Source: Tardiphaga sp. 709 | GTDB taxonomy: Bacteria; Pseudomonadota; Alphaproteobacteria; Rhizobiales; Xanthobacteraceae | Direction of reading: 5' to 3' | Assembly: GCF_032401055.1 (NCBI RefSeq) | Contig: NZ_CP135529.1 | Coordinates: 1,922,001 to 1,986,000, forward strand | DNA: 64,000 nt | In this document: piece by piece, positions 24,907 through 33,484 of the stretch | Position numbering within the stretch: the stretch's first letter is position 1 | How the letters are laid out: every line of letters begins with the position of its first letter | Program-made: the position numbers and the translations under genes | Notes under the pieces: model-generated | The model's database searches: none | What the model was told of the DNA's origin: nothing | What the model saw: the letters and a program-made list of their open reading frames with translations, nothing else

Positions 24907-26055
24907 TTACTGGGCGAGAACGTATTTACCGTCCTTCACCGTCAGCAGGATGCGCGAGCGCTCATCGAGGCCGTAACGATCCTTTTCGGTGAAGTTGTAA
25001 ACGCCCTGGGTAGCGGCAATCTCACGCTCGGTGAGCAGCGCCTGCCGGATCGCCTCGCGGAACTCAGGGGTGCCCGGCTTGGCGGTCTTCAGCGCCGTCG
25101 GGATCACCCGCTTCAGCACCTCGAAGGCGTCGTAGGAATGGCCGGCGAACTGACTGCGGCTGTTCGGGCCATATTTGGCTTCATAGGCGGTGTTGAGCGT
25201 CATGCCGGGCTTCTTGGTCAGCGCGGTTTCGGCCTGGCCTTCCGGATACATCACCGGGCCGGAGGCCATCAGCACACCTTCGGCGGCCTTGCCGGCGATG
25301 CGGATGAAGTCCATCGAGGCGGCGCCGTGGGTCTGATAGATCAGGCCCTTGTAGCCCTTCTCGCGCAGTTCGGTCTGCGGCAGCGCAGCGGCGGTGCCGG
25401 AGGCGCCAACCAGGATCGCGTCAGGATTGGCAGCGATCAGTTTCAGCACCTGGCCAGTGACCGACGTATCTGGTCGCGCAAAGCGCTCTTCGGCCGCGAT
25501 ATTGATGCCCATCGGCACCGCCTGGGTCTTGAGATCGTTGAACCACAGATCGCCATAGCTGTCGGAATAGCCGATATAGCCGACGGTCTTGATCCCCTTC
25601 GACTTCATGTGGTCATACATCACCTTGCCGACGATCGGCACGGGCTGGGGCATGGCCACCGACCACTTGGCGCGTTCCGGCGTGATCGGCAGCGGCGACA
25701 GGGCGAAATGCGGGATACCGGCTTCGTTGGCCACATTGGACACCGCAATGCTGGTTGGCGTCACCGCCGAGCCCATGATGAGGTCGGCCTTGGATTCGGT
25801 CATGAAACGGCGGGCATTGGTGGTCGCGGTGGTTGGATCGCCGCCATCGTCGAGCACGATGATCTTGAGCGGCACACCGCCGATTTCCTTCGGCACGAAT
25901 TCAAGTGCATTGCGCTCGGGAATGCCCAGCGCTGCCGCCGGGCCCGTGGTCGACGTGGTGATACCGATGGTGATGTCGGAGGTTTGGGCAAAAGCCGGTG
26001 CGGCGAGTGCCAGCGAGGCGGCAACAGCCGCGATCGCCAAGTGATGCTTGGTCAT
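24907..26055 (-). CDS. LivK-type ABC binding protein (aromatic-acid type), copy 2
   Basis: A 382-residue paralogue of the preceding gene, with a signal peptide of about 23 residues (AAPAFAQTSDI). I chose the ATG at 26053-26055 because GAGGGAGAGACCC precedes it; the frame extends seven codons further. It lies behind the couA-like, couB-like and SDR genes in the same direction, so it may be part of their transcript. Differences from copy 1 include Asn-Val for Val at the SNVANEAGIPHFALSPLP region. The product probably feeds the LivHMGF permease. Confidence 0.87.
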   Translation of the reverse strand: MTKHHLAIAAVAASLALAAPAFAQTSDITIGITTSTTGPAAALGIPERNALEFVPKEIGGVPLKIIVLDDGGDPTTATTNARRFMTESKADLIMGSAVTPTSIAVSNVANEAGIPHFALSPLPITPERAKWSVAMPQPVPIVGKVMYDHMKSKGIKTVGYIGYSDSYGDLWFNDLKTQAVPMGINIAAEERFARPDTSVTGQVLKLIAANPDAILVGASGTAAALPQTELREKGYKGLIYQTHGAASMDFIRIAGKAAEGVLMASGPVMYPEGQAETALTKKPGMTLNTAYEAKYGPNSRSQFAGHSYDAFEVLKRVIPTALKTAKPGTPEFREAIRQALLTEREIAATQGVYNFTEKDRYGLDERSRILLTVKDGKYVLAQ

Positions 26056-26184
26056 GGGTCTCTCCCTCAGGGTCATTTTTTATGTCGTCAGCTAAATCAA
26101 AGTTCGGCTGGCTTATCAGCCCCTTCTTTAGGTCAGTGCGCCCGTACCGGTAAAGGGCTGGCGCACTGATGCTTTGCCGCAGGC

Positions 26185-26946
26185 TTAACGCGGCGCCATG
26201 CGCAGCGAGGCGTCGAGCCGGACCACCTCGCCGTTGAGATACGGATTGTCGATCATGTGCAGTGCGAGAGACGCAAACTCGTCGGCATGGCCGAGCCGGC
26301 GCGGAAATGGGATCGCCGCGGCGAGGCTGTCCTGCGCCTCCTGCGGCAGGCCGGCCAAAAGCGGTGTCATGAACAGGCCCGGCGCGATGGTCAGCACGCG
26401 GATGCCGAACTGGGCCATCTCGCGGGCGATGGGCAGTGTCATGCCGACGATGCCACCTTTGGAGGCCGAATAGGCGGACTGGCCGATCTGGCCATCATAG
26501 GCCGCCACCGAGGCCGTCGAGATCACAACGCCGCGCTCGCCGGTCTCCAGCGGCTCCAGCTTGGACATCGGGTCCGTTGCCAGGCGGATCATATTGAACG
26601 AGCCGATCAGGTTGATGCGGATCACCTTGTCGAAATCGCCGAGCGCCATCGGACCATCGCGGCCGATCACGCGCTTGGCGACGCCGATGCCAGCGCAGTT
26701 CACCAGCACACGCGCCGGGCCGTGCGCCTTGGCGGCGGCGGCGACCGCGGCTTCGGCGGAGGCCGCGTCGGACACATCGCAGGAAATGGCAACACCGCCG
26801 ATTTCCTTGGCAACGGTTTCGGCGAGGGCGGTGTTGAGATCGAGGAGCGCGACTTTCGCGCCCTGCGCGGCAAGCCTGCGGGCGGTCGCGGCGCCGAGGC
26901 CGGAAGCGCCACCCGTGACGATAGCGGCCTGGTTCTTCAATTGCAT
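26185..26946 (-). CDS. SDR family 3-hydroxyacyl-CoA dehydrogenase-like protein
   Basis: A 253-residue short-chain dehydrogenase with the NAD-binding TGGASGLG (residues 10-17), NCAG, and the catalytic Tyr-Lys in YSASKGG. It is closest in appearance to 17-beta-HSD10 / type II 3-hydroxyacyl-CoA dehydrogenases. GGGGAGGACATC directly precedes the chosen ATG. It lies between the CoA ligase gene and a binding-protein gene. If it oxidises the 3-hydroxyphenylpropionyl-CoA made by the crotonase, the side chain would be removed by beta-oxidation rather than by retro-aldol cleavage. A paralogue lies at 51639-52397. Confidence 0.88.
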   Translation of the reverse strand: MQLKNQAAIVTGGASGLGAATARRLAAQGAKVALLDLNTALAETVAKEIGGVAISCDVSDAASAEAAVAAAAKAHGPARVLVNCAGIGVAKRVIGRDGPMALGDFDKVIRINLIGSFNMIRLATDPMSKLEPLETGERGVVISTASVAAYDGQIGQSAYSASKGGIVGMTLPIAREMAQFGIRVLTIAPGLFMTPLLAGLPQEAQDSLAAAIPFPRRLGHADEFASLALHMIDNPYLNGEVVRLDASLRMAPR

Positions 26947-26994
26947 GATGTCCTCCCCTGTTCGATGTCTCTGCCGCTCATTGGCGGCTTTCAA

Positions 26995-28878
26995 CTAGAT
27001 CGCGATCACTTTCGCGACTTCCGGATTCCCATAAATATCGTCGATCAACTTGGCGCGATGCTCCAGCACCGCGCGCTGATTGACCGAGCCCTTATCCGTG
27101 ACTTCACCGCGATCGATGGACAGCGGTGTGTCGAGCAGCACCGCCTTGGCAATCCGCGTGGAGGACCCCGTCGCGCCAGCCATGAAACGCACGAGGCGTT
27201 CACGGAACGCGTCGCGGATGATCGGATCATTGGCTGCCGCAGCGAGGTCGCCCGCAGGAAGATCGGGATTGATGACACGGCAGCCATCGAGATCGAGAAT
27301 AATGAGAGCTGCGAGTTCGTCGCGGTTGATGCCGGCGATAACGACATCGCGCACCAGCGGCGCGCAAGTGCCGACGAAGCGCGCGCGCAGCGGGCCAACA
27401 CTGACCCAGGTACCGCTGCCGAGCTTGAAATCCTCGGAGATGCGACCGTCGAAATCGAAGCCAGCGGAGAGATCATCGGGATCGACGGCCTTCAGCGCAT
27501 CGCCGAAGATGTAATAGCCTTCCTCGTCGAACGCCTTCGCGGTCAGTTCCGGCTCGCGCCAATAGCCCGGCGTGATGTTCGGCCCTTTGGCGCGCACTTC
27601 CATCTTGCCATTGTTCGGCACCAGCTTGGCATCGTTGCCCGGCACCGGAAGGCCGACATGGCCGGAACGGCTAGTCACGGGATTGACGCACATGAAGAAT
27701 GGCGAGGTTTCCGTGGCCCCGAGCCCTGTGAGCATGGGCACTCGCACGCCCGTGGTTTGCACCGACAGTTCGTCAAGACTGTCCCAGACATAGGCGGACA
27801 GCGCTGCCCCCGAAAAGAACATCGCATGCAGTCGTGCAAAGAATTTTTCGCGCAGCTCTGCATCTTCGCGCAGATAGGGCAGTAGCGATTCATAGCCCTT
27901 GGGGACGTTGAAATAGACCGTCGGCGAGATCTCGCGGAGATTGCGGATGGTCTGTTCGATGCCCGCGGGCGTCGGCTTGCCGTCGTCGAGATACATCGAA
28001 CCGCCATTGAACAGCGTCAGCCCGATATTGTGATTGCCGCCAAAGGTGTGATTCCATGGCAACCAATCGATGATCACCGGCGGCTCGTCCTTCAGAAAGG
28101 CCAGCGTATCGCGCAGCATGATCTGGTTAGCACACATCATGCGCTGGGTGTTGATCACAGCCTTCGGATTGCCGGTGGAGCCTGAGGTCAGCAAGAACTT
28201 CGCGATGGTATCCGGACCGATGGCTGCGTTCGCAGCATCAAGATTGGCGGCCTCCGGCGTCACGAGCAGATCGGAGAGTTTGGTCACGGACCGGTCCGGC
28301 AGAGCGCCGGTGGAAACGACAACTTCGGTGTCGACCGGTACATTGAAGTGAATGGCGTTCGTGAACGCATTGGCGTCATCGACAAAGACCAGCCCCGGCG
28401 TCAGCAGCTTCATGAGATAGCCGAGCTTGCCGTAATCCTTCGACACCAGCGAATAGGCCGGCGACACCGGCGCATAGGGGATACCGGCATAGAGCGCACC
28501 AAAAGCGATCAGTGCGTGATCGACCGAATTGCCGGAGAGGATGACGATGGGCTTGTCGGCCGACAGCTCGCGCGACAGCAGCGCCGAGGCGATGTGCCGC
28601 GCCGCATCCAGCATCTGCGCGTATGTGATTTCGCGCCAGCCGCCGTCTTCGGCGCGCTCGGCCATGAAGACGCGATCCGGCGCCTCCTTCGCCCAGTGAT
28701 GCAGATAGTCCGTGACGCGCTCCGGATAGTCGCCGATGGAGTTGGTCGGGCGTAGATAGATCGTGCCGTCGTCATGACGCTCGATGGTGACCGCGGGGTC
28801 GCCATAGGAAATCGGCCGCAGCGGATGCGCGGTTATCGCTCGCTTTGTCTGATCGATTTTGTCGGCACTTGCAGACAT
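26995..28878 (-). CDS. couB: Hydroxycinnamate-CoA ligase (feruloyl-CoA synthase family, CouB-like)
   Basis: A 627-residue AMP-forming acyl-CoA ligase. The P-loop-like motif is LLTSGSTGNPKAVINT (about residues 220-235). The second conserved motif is in GLGATETSPF, and the C-terminal hinge is DGRISEDFKLGSGTWVSVGP. This hinge with DFKL is characteristic of feruloyl-CoA synthases. The enzyme would activate p-coumarate, ferulate or caffeate to CoA thioesters. It lies between the crotonase and SDR genes in an apparent operon. The symbol follows the R. palustris locus. A second ligase of the same family lies at 48681-50555. Confidence 0.87.
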   Translation of the reverse strand: MSASADKIDQTKRAITAHPLRPISYGDPAVTIERHDDGTIYLRPTNSIGDYPERVTDYLHHWAKEAPDRVFMAERAEDGGWREITYAQMLDAARHIASALLSRELSADKPIVILSGNSVDHALIAFGALYAGIPYAPVSPAYSLVSKDYGKLGYLMKLLTPGLVFVDDANAFTNAIHFNVPVDTEVVVSTGALPDRSVTKLSDLLVTPEAANLDAANAAIGPDTIAKFLLTSGSTGNPKAVINTQRMMCANQIMLRDTLAFLKDEPPVIIDWLPWNHTFGGNHNIGLTLFNGGSMYLDDGKPTPAGIEQTIRNLREISPTVYFNVPKGYESLLPYLREDAELREKFFARLHAMFFSGAALSAYVWDSLDELSVQTTGVRVPMLTGLGATETSPFFMCVNPVTSRSGHVGLPVPGNDAKLVPNNGKMEVRAKGPNITPGYWREPELTAKAFDEEGYYIFGDALKAVDPDDLSAGFDFDGRISEDFKLGSGTWVSVGPLRARFVGTCAPLVRDVVIAGINRDELAALIILDLDGCRVINPDLPAGDLAAAANDPIIRDAFRERLVRFMAGATGSSTRIAKAVLLDTPLSIDRGEVTDKGSVNQRAVLEHRAKLIDDIYGNPEVAKVIAI

Positions 28879-28943
28879 TGTTACCGCCCTGTGTATTCGT
28901 CCCGATTGTTGCTTTTATTTTTGTTCGTTGTCGTCTTGCCGGG

Positions 28944-29735
28944 TCAGCCGGGCTTCACCTTGCCGGCCTTGCGCTCCAGAAAATCCCTGATGCGATTCTT
29001 CGCCTCCTGATCGCTCTGCGCCACCGAGGCCATCAGTGCTTCCAGCATCAGCCCGGTCTGCGGACTAGCTTCGGCGATCAGCGGCAAGGCTTGCAGCACG
29101 GCGAAGTTTGTCAACGGCGCGTTCTGTGCGACACGCTCGGCAAGCTCTATGGCCTTGGGCAAGGCGCCGCCGGCTTCCGTCAGATACTGCGCGAAGCCGA
29201 GCGCCACGCCCTCCTCCGCCTTGTAGACGCGGCCGGTAAGCATCATGTCGGCCATCCGGTGCACGCCGATCAGGCGCGGCAGGCGCATCGAACCGCCGCC
29301 ACCAACGAAAATGCCGCGGCTGCCTTCCGGCAGCGCGTAATAGGCCGACGGATCGGCAACACGGATATGCGCGGAGCAAGCAAGCTCGAGGCCGCCGCCG
29401 ATGACGGCGCCCTGCAGCGCCGCAATCACCGGCACGCGGCAATGCTGAATGATGTCGAACACGCGGTGCCACATCCGCGAATGCATCAGCCCAGCGGTCG
29501 CGTCACGCTCGGTGAGTTCGGAAAGATCGAGGCCGGCGGAGAAATGCCCGCCGATGCCGTGGACGACGACGGCACCGATTTCCTCGGGCAGCGACGCGAA
29601 GCAACGCTCGATCTCCAGGATCAGTCCATCGTTCAGCGCGTTGCGCTTGGCGGGACGGTTCAGGCCCACGATTAGCACGCGGCCTTGGGTTTCGATCTGG
29701 AGCATGGCAGCGGTAGCGGCGACGGCTTGGTTCAT
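28944..29735 (-). CDS. couA: Enoyl-CoA hydratase / lyase (crotonase, CouA-like)
   Basis: A 263-residue crotonase. The oxyanion-hole segments are HFSAGLDLSEL and LQGAVIGGGLELA, and both acidic residues expected for hydration are present (in GGGLELA and ALPEGSRG). It would hydrate hydroxycinnamoyl-CoA; in R. palustris CouA is thought to go on to release the aldehyde and acetyl-CoA. It lacks the clear signature of the Pseudomonas feruloyl hydratase-lyase as I recall it. The start is the ATG at 29733-29735. A perfect TTATA-N3-TATAA operator lies 29 nt upstream. First gene of the cou-like operon. Confidence 0.85.
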   Translation of the reverse strand: MNQAVAATAAMLQIETQGRVLIVGLNRPAKRNALNDGLILEIERCFASLPEEIGAVVVHGIGGHFSAGLDLSELTERDATAGLMHSRMWHRVFDIIQHCRVPVIAALQGAVIGGGLELACSAHIRVADPSAYYALPEGSRGIFVGGGGSMRLPRLIGVHRMADMMLTGRVYKAEEGVALGFAQYLTEAGGALPKAIELAERVAQNAPLTNFAVLQALPLIAEASPQTGLMLEALMASVAQSDQEAKNRIRDFLERKAGKVKPG

Positions 29736-29763
29736 GAGCGCGATTAGGTCCTGGCTAGAATAA

Positions 29764-29776
29764 TTATATCTTATAA
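29764..29776. promoter_or_regulatory. Candidate CouR-type operator before couA
   Basis: TTATA-TCT-TATAA is a perfect inverted repeat 29 nt upstream of the couA-like start codon. The same arms and spacing recur at 34601-34613. Confidence 0.6.
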
Positions 29777-29853
29777 CGAATAGCGCATGAGTCAATCTTG
29801 CGGTGCAATAGGTTGATCTCGTCCTGCATAAGGTCAGGTATTCCGGTGCGACA

Positions 29854-29894
29854 GCGATCCGGTCTCGCCTGCCCCGCAGAACAGACCGGATCGC
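29854..29894 (-). terminator. Hairpin after the cyclase-family gene
   Basis: A perfect 12-bp inverted repeat, GCGATCCGGTCT (29854-29865) and AGACCGGATCGC (29883-29894), lies 15 nt beyond the stop codon of the minus-strand gene. No T tract follows, so it may stop transcription poorly or stabilise the 3-prime end. Confidence 0.45.
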
Positions 29895-29908
29895 CTCTCC
29901 TACGATGG

Positions 29909-30844
29909 TTAGCGGATCGCCACCGGGTTGATCATGCTCTGTACACCCCCCTTGAAGCGGGGCTGACCGAGCACGAACAGGAACTCGTAGCCTTTGTCCT
30001 TGGCCAGTTCGGACGTGTCCATGTTTTCGAGGATATAGGTCCCGTTCATCGCGAGAAGTATCTGGTGGACCTCGAACACATTCGCGGTTTCAAACGGCAG
30101 CACCTCGACGCCCCAGGTATCGGCGCCGACCGCAACCACACCCTTGCTGGTCAGATATTTGGCGCCCTCGGCGCCAAGGCCGGGCTCACCGGCATTGTAG
30201 CGTTTATCGTCTTTGCCAAGGAGGCTGAGCCAACCGGTGTGGAACAGCACCACGTCGCCTTGCCTGATCTCAACGCCCTGCGCCTTGGCGACCTCCTCGA
30301 TTTCCTTGACGTTGAAAGCAGTGCCTTCCTTGACCACGTCGGTCTTGTAGTAGGCCGCCATGTCCAGCAGCACGCCACGGGTGACCAGCGGCGGCACCTT
30401 GTCGATGCCGAGCTTCTTAAGGCCAGTGGGATCACCGAAGTCTGCAATTTTGTTGCCGTTATAGTAGACGTGATTGACGCCGAGATGGCCAAGCCCGTCC
30501 ATCTGGCTGCCGACGCCGACCCAGCCGTTGAGCATGTCGTCGTTATAGGTCGCGTGATTGGGACCGAGCCCGGGATTGCCGGCCTGACCGGGCTGTACCA
30601 CGGTGATCTTGAAACCGCGGGGCGGATAGGCCGGCGTGTCCGCGCCTACCGGAATGCCGAGTGCATAGGTCTTGCCGGTCTTCACCAGCTGCGCGGCAGA
30701 CTTCACGAGGTCGGGCTTCATGTAGTTCGCGGCGCCGATCTCGTCGTTCGGCCCCCATTTCGATTTGGTCCAGTCCTGCGCATAAGCAGGCAAAATGACC
30801 GCTAACACGGAAATCGAACACCCAAGCACGCAAGCTTTCAGCAT
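29909..30844 (-). CDS. Secreted cyclase family protein
   Basis: A 311-residue protein with a Sec signal peptide (about residues 1-22, ending PAYAQ). It belongs to the cyclase / kynurenine-formamidase-like superfamily. The metal-binding core appears as GSQMDGLGHLG, a variant of the usual HxGTHxDxPxH motif in which the first histidines are replaced. GGGAGGATACAAC precedes the ATG. It is the last gene downstream of the TRAP transporter and DUF3237 genes. A periplasmic lactonase- or amidohydrolase-like role on imported aromatics is possible, but activity is not established for such variants. Confidence 0.82.
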   Translation of the reverse strand: MLKACVLGCSISVLAVILPAYAQDWTKSKWGPNDEIGAANYMKPDLVKSAAQLVKTGKTYALGIPVGADTPAYPPRGFKITVVQPGQAGNPGLGPNHATYNDDMLNGWVGVGSQMDGLGHLGVNHVYYNGNKIADFGDPTGLKKLGIDKVPPLVTRGVLLDMAAYYKTDVVKEGTAFNVKEIEEVAKAQGVEIRQGDVVLFHTGWLSLLGKDDKRYNAGEPGLGAEGAKYLTSKGVVAVGADTWGVEVLPFETANVFEVHQILLAMNGTYILENMDTSELAKDKGYEFLFVLGQPRFKGGVQSMINPVAIR

Positions 30845-30939
30845 GTTGTATCCTCCCGATATGCGCCGGCTTTTTGCCGGTCAGCCGGAGTTAACAACAC
30901 GAAGTTGGAGAAAGTAAGCGCGGTCCGACTGCGCAGGCC

Positions 30940-31404
30940 TCACAGCACCTGATGCACCGCAAGCTCGACACGGTCGGGATGCCGTGCGCCGACGCCAATG
31001 AACAGGTTCTGCATCAACCAACGATACTTGGGATGCCCTGTCTCGAATTTCGGCACCGAGCGGAAATAGATCAGAGCGGGATCGACGGCCTCGCCCCGAG
31101 CGATGCGATCAAGCGCGTCCTTCGGGCCAAAGCGGACGCCGATATTCTCGATATAGACAACAGCGCCGTCATCGAGTTCGAACGTGTATTTCGCTTCAAG
31201 CTCAGTAAAGCCATCCGGGCGGATAATCTGAAAATCGGCGCCGCCCGAATGGATCGTACCTTTGATGCCCTCGCCCTGCACGGTGCCGCCAAGGACCGGG
31301 ATGACCCGGCGGATGCCATGTCCGAGATCGCCGGCCACGATCCGCGTGCCGACCTTGATCGACAGGCTGAAGACATGTTTCGTCGCAAGCTGCGGTGTCG
31401 TCAT
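30940..31404 (-). CDS. DUF3237 family protein
   Basis: A 154-residue protein of the DUF3237 family, a small beta-barrel-like domain. Typical features are GIRRVIPVLGGTVQGEGIKG and GADFQIIRPDGFTELEAKYT. No signal peptide is visible. The ATG at 31402-31404 lies 4 nt behind the stop codon of the TRAP large permease gene, so they are cotranscribed. DUF3237 genes often occur with aromatic and ketone degradation genes, but I know of no proven reaction. A TTG at 31416 would overlap the upstream gene and is less likely. Confidence 0.82.
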   Translation of the reverse strand: MTTPQLATKHVFSLSIKVGTRIVAGDLGHGIRRVIPVLGGTVQGEGIKGTIHSGGADFQIIRPDGFTELEAKYTFELDDGAVVYIENIGVRFGPKDALDRIARGEAVDPALIYFRSVPKFETGHPKYRWLMQNLFIGVGARHPDRVELAVHQVL

Positions 31405-31408
31405 GATG

Positions 31409-32719
31409 TCATCCAATCATCCGCATCGGCAGCCAGGTGGCAATTAGCGGGAACAGGATCAGCAGCACGAGACGGATCAGGTCGGTAACCACAAATGGCA
31501 GCACGCCTTTGAATATCGTCGACATGCTGACGTCCTTGATCACACTCTTGATGACGAAGACGTTCATACCGACCGGCGGGTGAATCAGGCCGAGTTCGAC
31601 GGTCATAACGATGACGATGCCGAACCAGATCGGATCGAAACCAAGCGCCATGATCACCGGAAACACGATCGGCACGGTGAGGATCACCATGGCCATGGCA
31701 TCCATCAGGCAGCCCAGCACCAGATACATCAGGAGGATCAGCGCGAGCACGCCATAGGGGCCGATGCCCAAACCGGTAAGGAATTCAGTGACGTGCTGCG
31801 GCGTCTGCGTAATGGTGAGGAAATAACCGAAACACAGCGCGCCTATCAGCACAGTGAAGACAGCCGCTGCGGTGCGCGTCGCCTGCAACAGCGATTGCAG
31901 GATGCCGTCCTTGTTCAGCTTGCCGCGCAGCACGCCGATGATGAAGGCACCGACCGCGCCGACCGCACCGGCTTCGGTCGGGATGAAGAAGCCACCATAA
32001 AGGCCGCCAATCACGAAGACGAACAGCAACAACGGCGACCAGACATCGCGGATCGCCGCGGCGCGCTCACGCCATGACGCCTTCGGGCCAGCCGGCAAGA
32101 AGCCCGGCTTGACCACGCCGATGATCGCAATGGTGATCATGTGCATGACGATAGCGAGCAGGCCCGGCACGATGCCGGCGATGAACAGCTTGCCGATGTC
32201 CTGCTGGGTAATGATGCCGTAAACCGCCAGCACCGTGGACGGCGGCAGCATCGCACCGAGCGTGCCGCCCACGGCGATGACGCCGGTGGCGAAGCTCTGC
32301 GGATAATTGAAGCGCCGCATTTCCGGATAGGCAACGGCAGAGAATGTCGCGGCTGTCGCCACCGACGAGCCGGAGATCGCGGCAAAGCCGCCGCAGGCTG
32401 CGATGGTCGCGATGCCCAAGCCGCCCTTCCAGTGGCCGACAAAGGTGTTGGCGGCGCGAAACAGTTCACGGCTGATACCCGACACCGAGACGAAGGCACC
32501 CATCAGGAGGAACATCGGGATCACGCCAAAGGAATAGTCCGTCACCGTGCGCATGGTGGTCTGGCCGACCAGCTTGAGCGCTGGCGCAAAACCAGTGAGA
32601 TAGCCAAAGCCCGTGATGCCCACGAGCCCCATCGCCATGCCCACCGGCACGCGCAACAGCATCAACACGAACAGGCTGACAAAGCCGATGACGGCAACCG
32701 CTTCGTTACTGAGATCCAT
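31409..32719 (-). CDS. tarM: TRAP transporter large permease (DctM family)
   Basis: A 436-residue inner-membrane protein with about 12 hydrophobic segments. DctM hallmarks include LRVPVGMAMGLVGITGFGYL, GSSVATAATFSAVAYPEMRR and LIHPPVGMNVFVI near the C-terminus. It forms the ion-coupled translocation channel with the small subunit encoded just upstream. In R. palustris TarPQM takes up p-coumarate and related lignin aromatics. The symbol is by gene context. Confidence 0.88.
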   Translation of the reverse strand: MDLSNEAVAVIGFVSLFVLMLLRVPVGMAMGLVGITGFGYLTGFAPALKLVGQTTMRTVTDYSFGVIPMFLLMGAFVSVSGISRELFRAANTFVGHWKGGLGIATIAACGGFAAISGSSVATAATFSAVAYPEMRRFNYPQSFATGVIAVGGTLGAMLPPSTVLAVYGIITQQDIGKLFIAGIVPGLLAIVMHMITIAIIGVVKPGFLPAGPKASWRERAAAIRDVWSPLLLFVFVIGGLYGGFFIPTEAGAVGAVGAFIIGVLRGKLNKDGILQSLLQATRTAAAVFTVLIGALCFGYFLTITQTPQHVTEFLTGLGIGPYGVLALILLMYLVLGCLMDAMAMVILTVPIVFPVIMALGFDPIWFGIVIVMTVELGLIHPPVGMNVFVIKSVIKDVSMSTIFKGVLPFVVTDLIRLVLLILFPLIATWLPMRMIG

Positions 32720-32724
32720 GCGAC

Positions 32725-33291
32725 TTACTCTGCCGTCTTGATTTCGGGTTCATGCATCTCTTCCGGATGGAAGATCAGCCGGTAGGTGCGGATCGCAATC
32801 AACAGCACCGCAGCGCCATCGCCGATCCATGACAACAGGAAGAACGGCCAGACCGGCAGTTGCAGATCCATGGTGACGATGTGGCTTGAATAAGTGTCCA
32901 CGACCTTGTCGAACAGCGTGTAGGTCTGCACGGTCACGACGAAAAGCAGCACCAAGGTTGCGAACACGTCGATCCAGCGCTGATATTTCGGCGTGGCATT
33001 GGCCCAGACCAGATCGACGGTGATGTGTGCACCGCGATAGGACGTCGCGGCGATGCCCCAGAAGATTAGCACGCCAAGCATGAACTGGCCGATATTGTAG
33101 TAATCGGGGATTGTGACCGCGAAGAATTTGCGCATGAACACCGCGATGAAGGTGTTCAGTGCGACGATGCCGACAAAGAACGCGGCGATCCACTCGATGG
33201 AATCGATGAAGCGATCCATTACGTTCTTGCGGGGCGGATCCGGCGGAATGCCGAGGGCGCTGGATTGGGAGATTTCGGACGTGGCGGTCAT
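32725..33291 (-). CDS. tarQ: TRAP transporter small permease (DctQ family)
   Basis: A 188-residue membrane protein with four predicted transmembrane segments, beginning around WIAAFFVGIVALNTFIAVFM. The DctQ signature FWGIAATSYRGAHITVDL is present. I chose the ATG at 33289-33291 because the open frame upstream of it runs into a palindromic repeat (33343-33444). The polar N-terminus (about 30 residues, rich in Ser and Pro) is cytoplasmic. It is five bases from the large-permease gene. The repeat separates it from the binding-protein gene, which may set different expression levels. Confidence 0.85.
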   Translation of the reverse strand: MTATSEISQSSALGIPPDPPRKNVMDRFIDSIEWIAAFFVGIVALNTFIAVFMRKFFAVTIPDYYNIGQFMLGVLIFWGIAATSYRGAHITVDLVWANATPKYQRWIDVFATLVLLFVVTVQTYTLFDKVVDTYSSHIVTMDLQLPVWPFFLLSWIGDGAAVLLIAIRTYRLIFHPEEMHEPEIKTAE

Positions 33292-33342
33292 CGTCGATGT
33301 CACAATGCTCAAGAGGAGAAGCCAGCCTCCGCCCTCTCGATC

Positions 33343-33444
33343 GTCATGCCCGGGCAGCGCGAAGCGAACTTCACTAGATGACCCGGGCATTCATCTTCTG
33401 GGTGGCGAAGGAAAGTGGATGGCCGGGTCAAGCCCGGCCATGAC
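33343..33444. repeat. Palindromic repeat, GTCATGCCCGGGC type
   Basis: Inverted-repeat ends GTCATGCCCGGGC and GCCCGGCCATGAC, with an inner GCCGGGTCAAGCCCGGC palindrome. A relative is at 35932-36014. It lies inside the TRAP operon between binding-protein and small-permease genes, where its mRNA hairpin could protect the upstream message. Confidence 0.7.
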
Positions 33445-33484
33445 GTGATGAGAGGTCCGTGCGATCAACGGACTCGGCGGAAAG

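Noticed and set aside
24706-26169. Plus-strand frame of 487 codons
   Set aside because: It is antisense to the second binding-protein copy and crosses a rho-independent terminator and intergenic space.
26257-27885. Long plus-strand frame of 542 codons
   Set aside because: It is antisense to the SDR and couB-like genes, which have clear catalytic motifs. The frame has no family features.
31405-31416. Upstream TTG start for the DUF3237 gene
   Set aside because: It would overlap the TRAP permease stop region and adds only four residues. The ATG at 31402-31404 is a normal coupled start.
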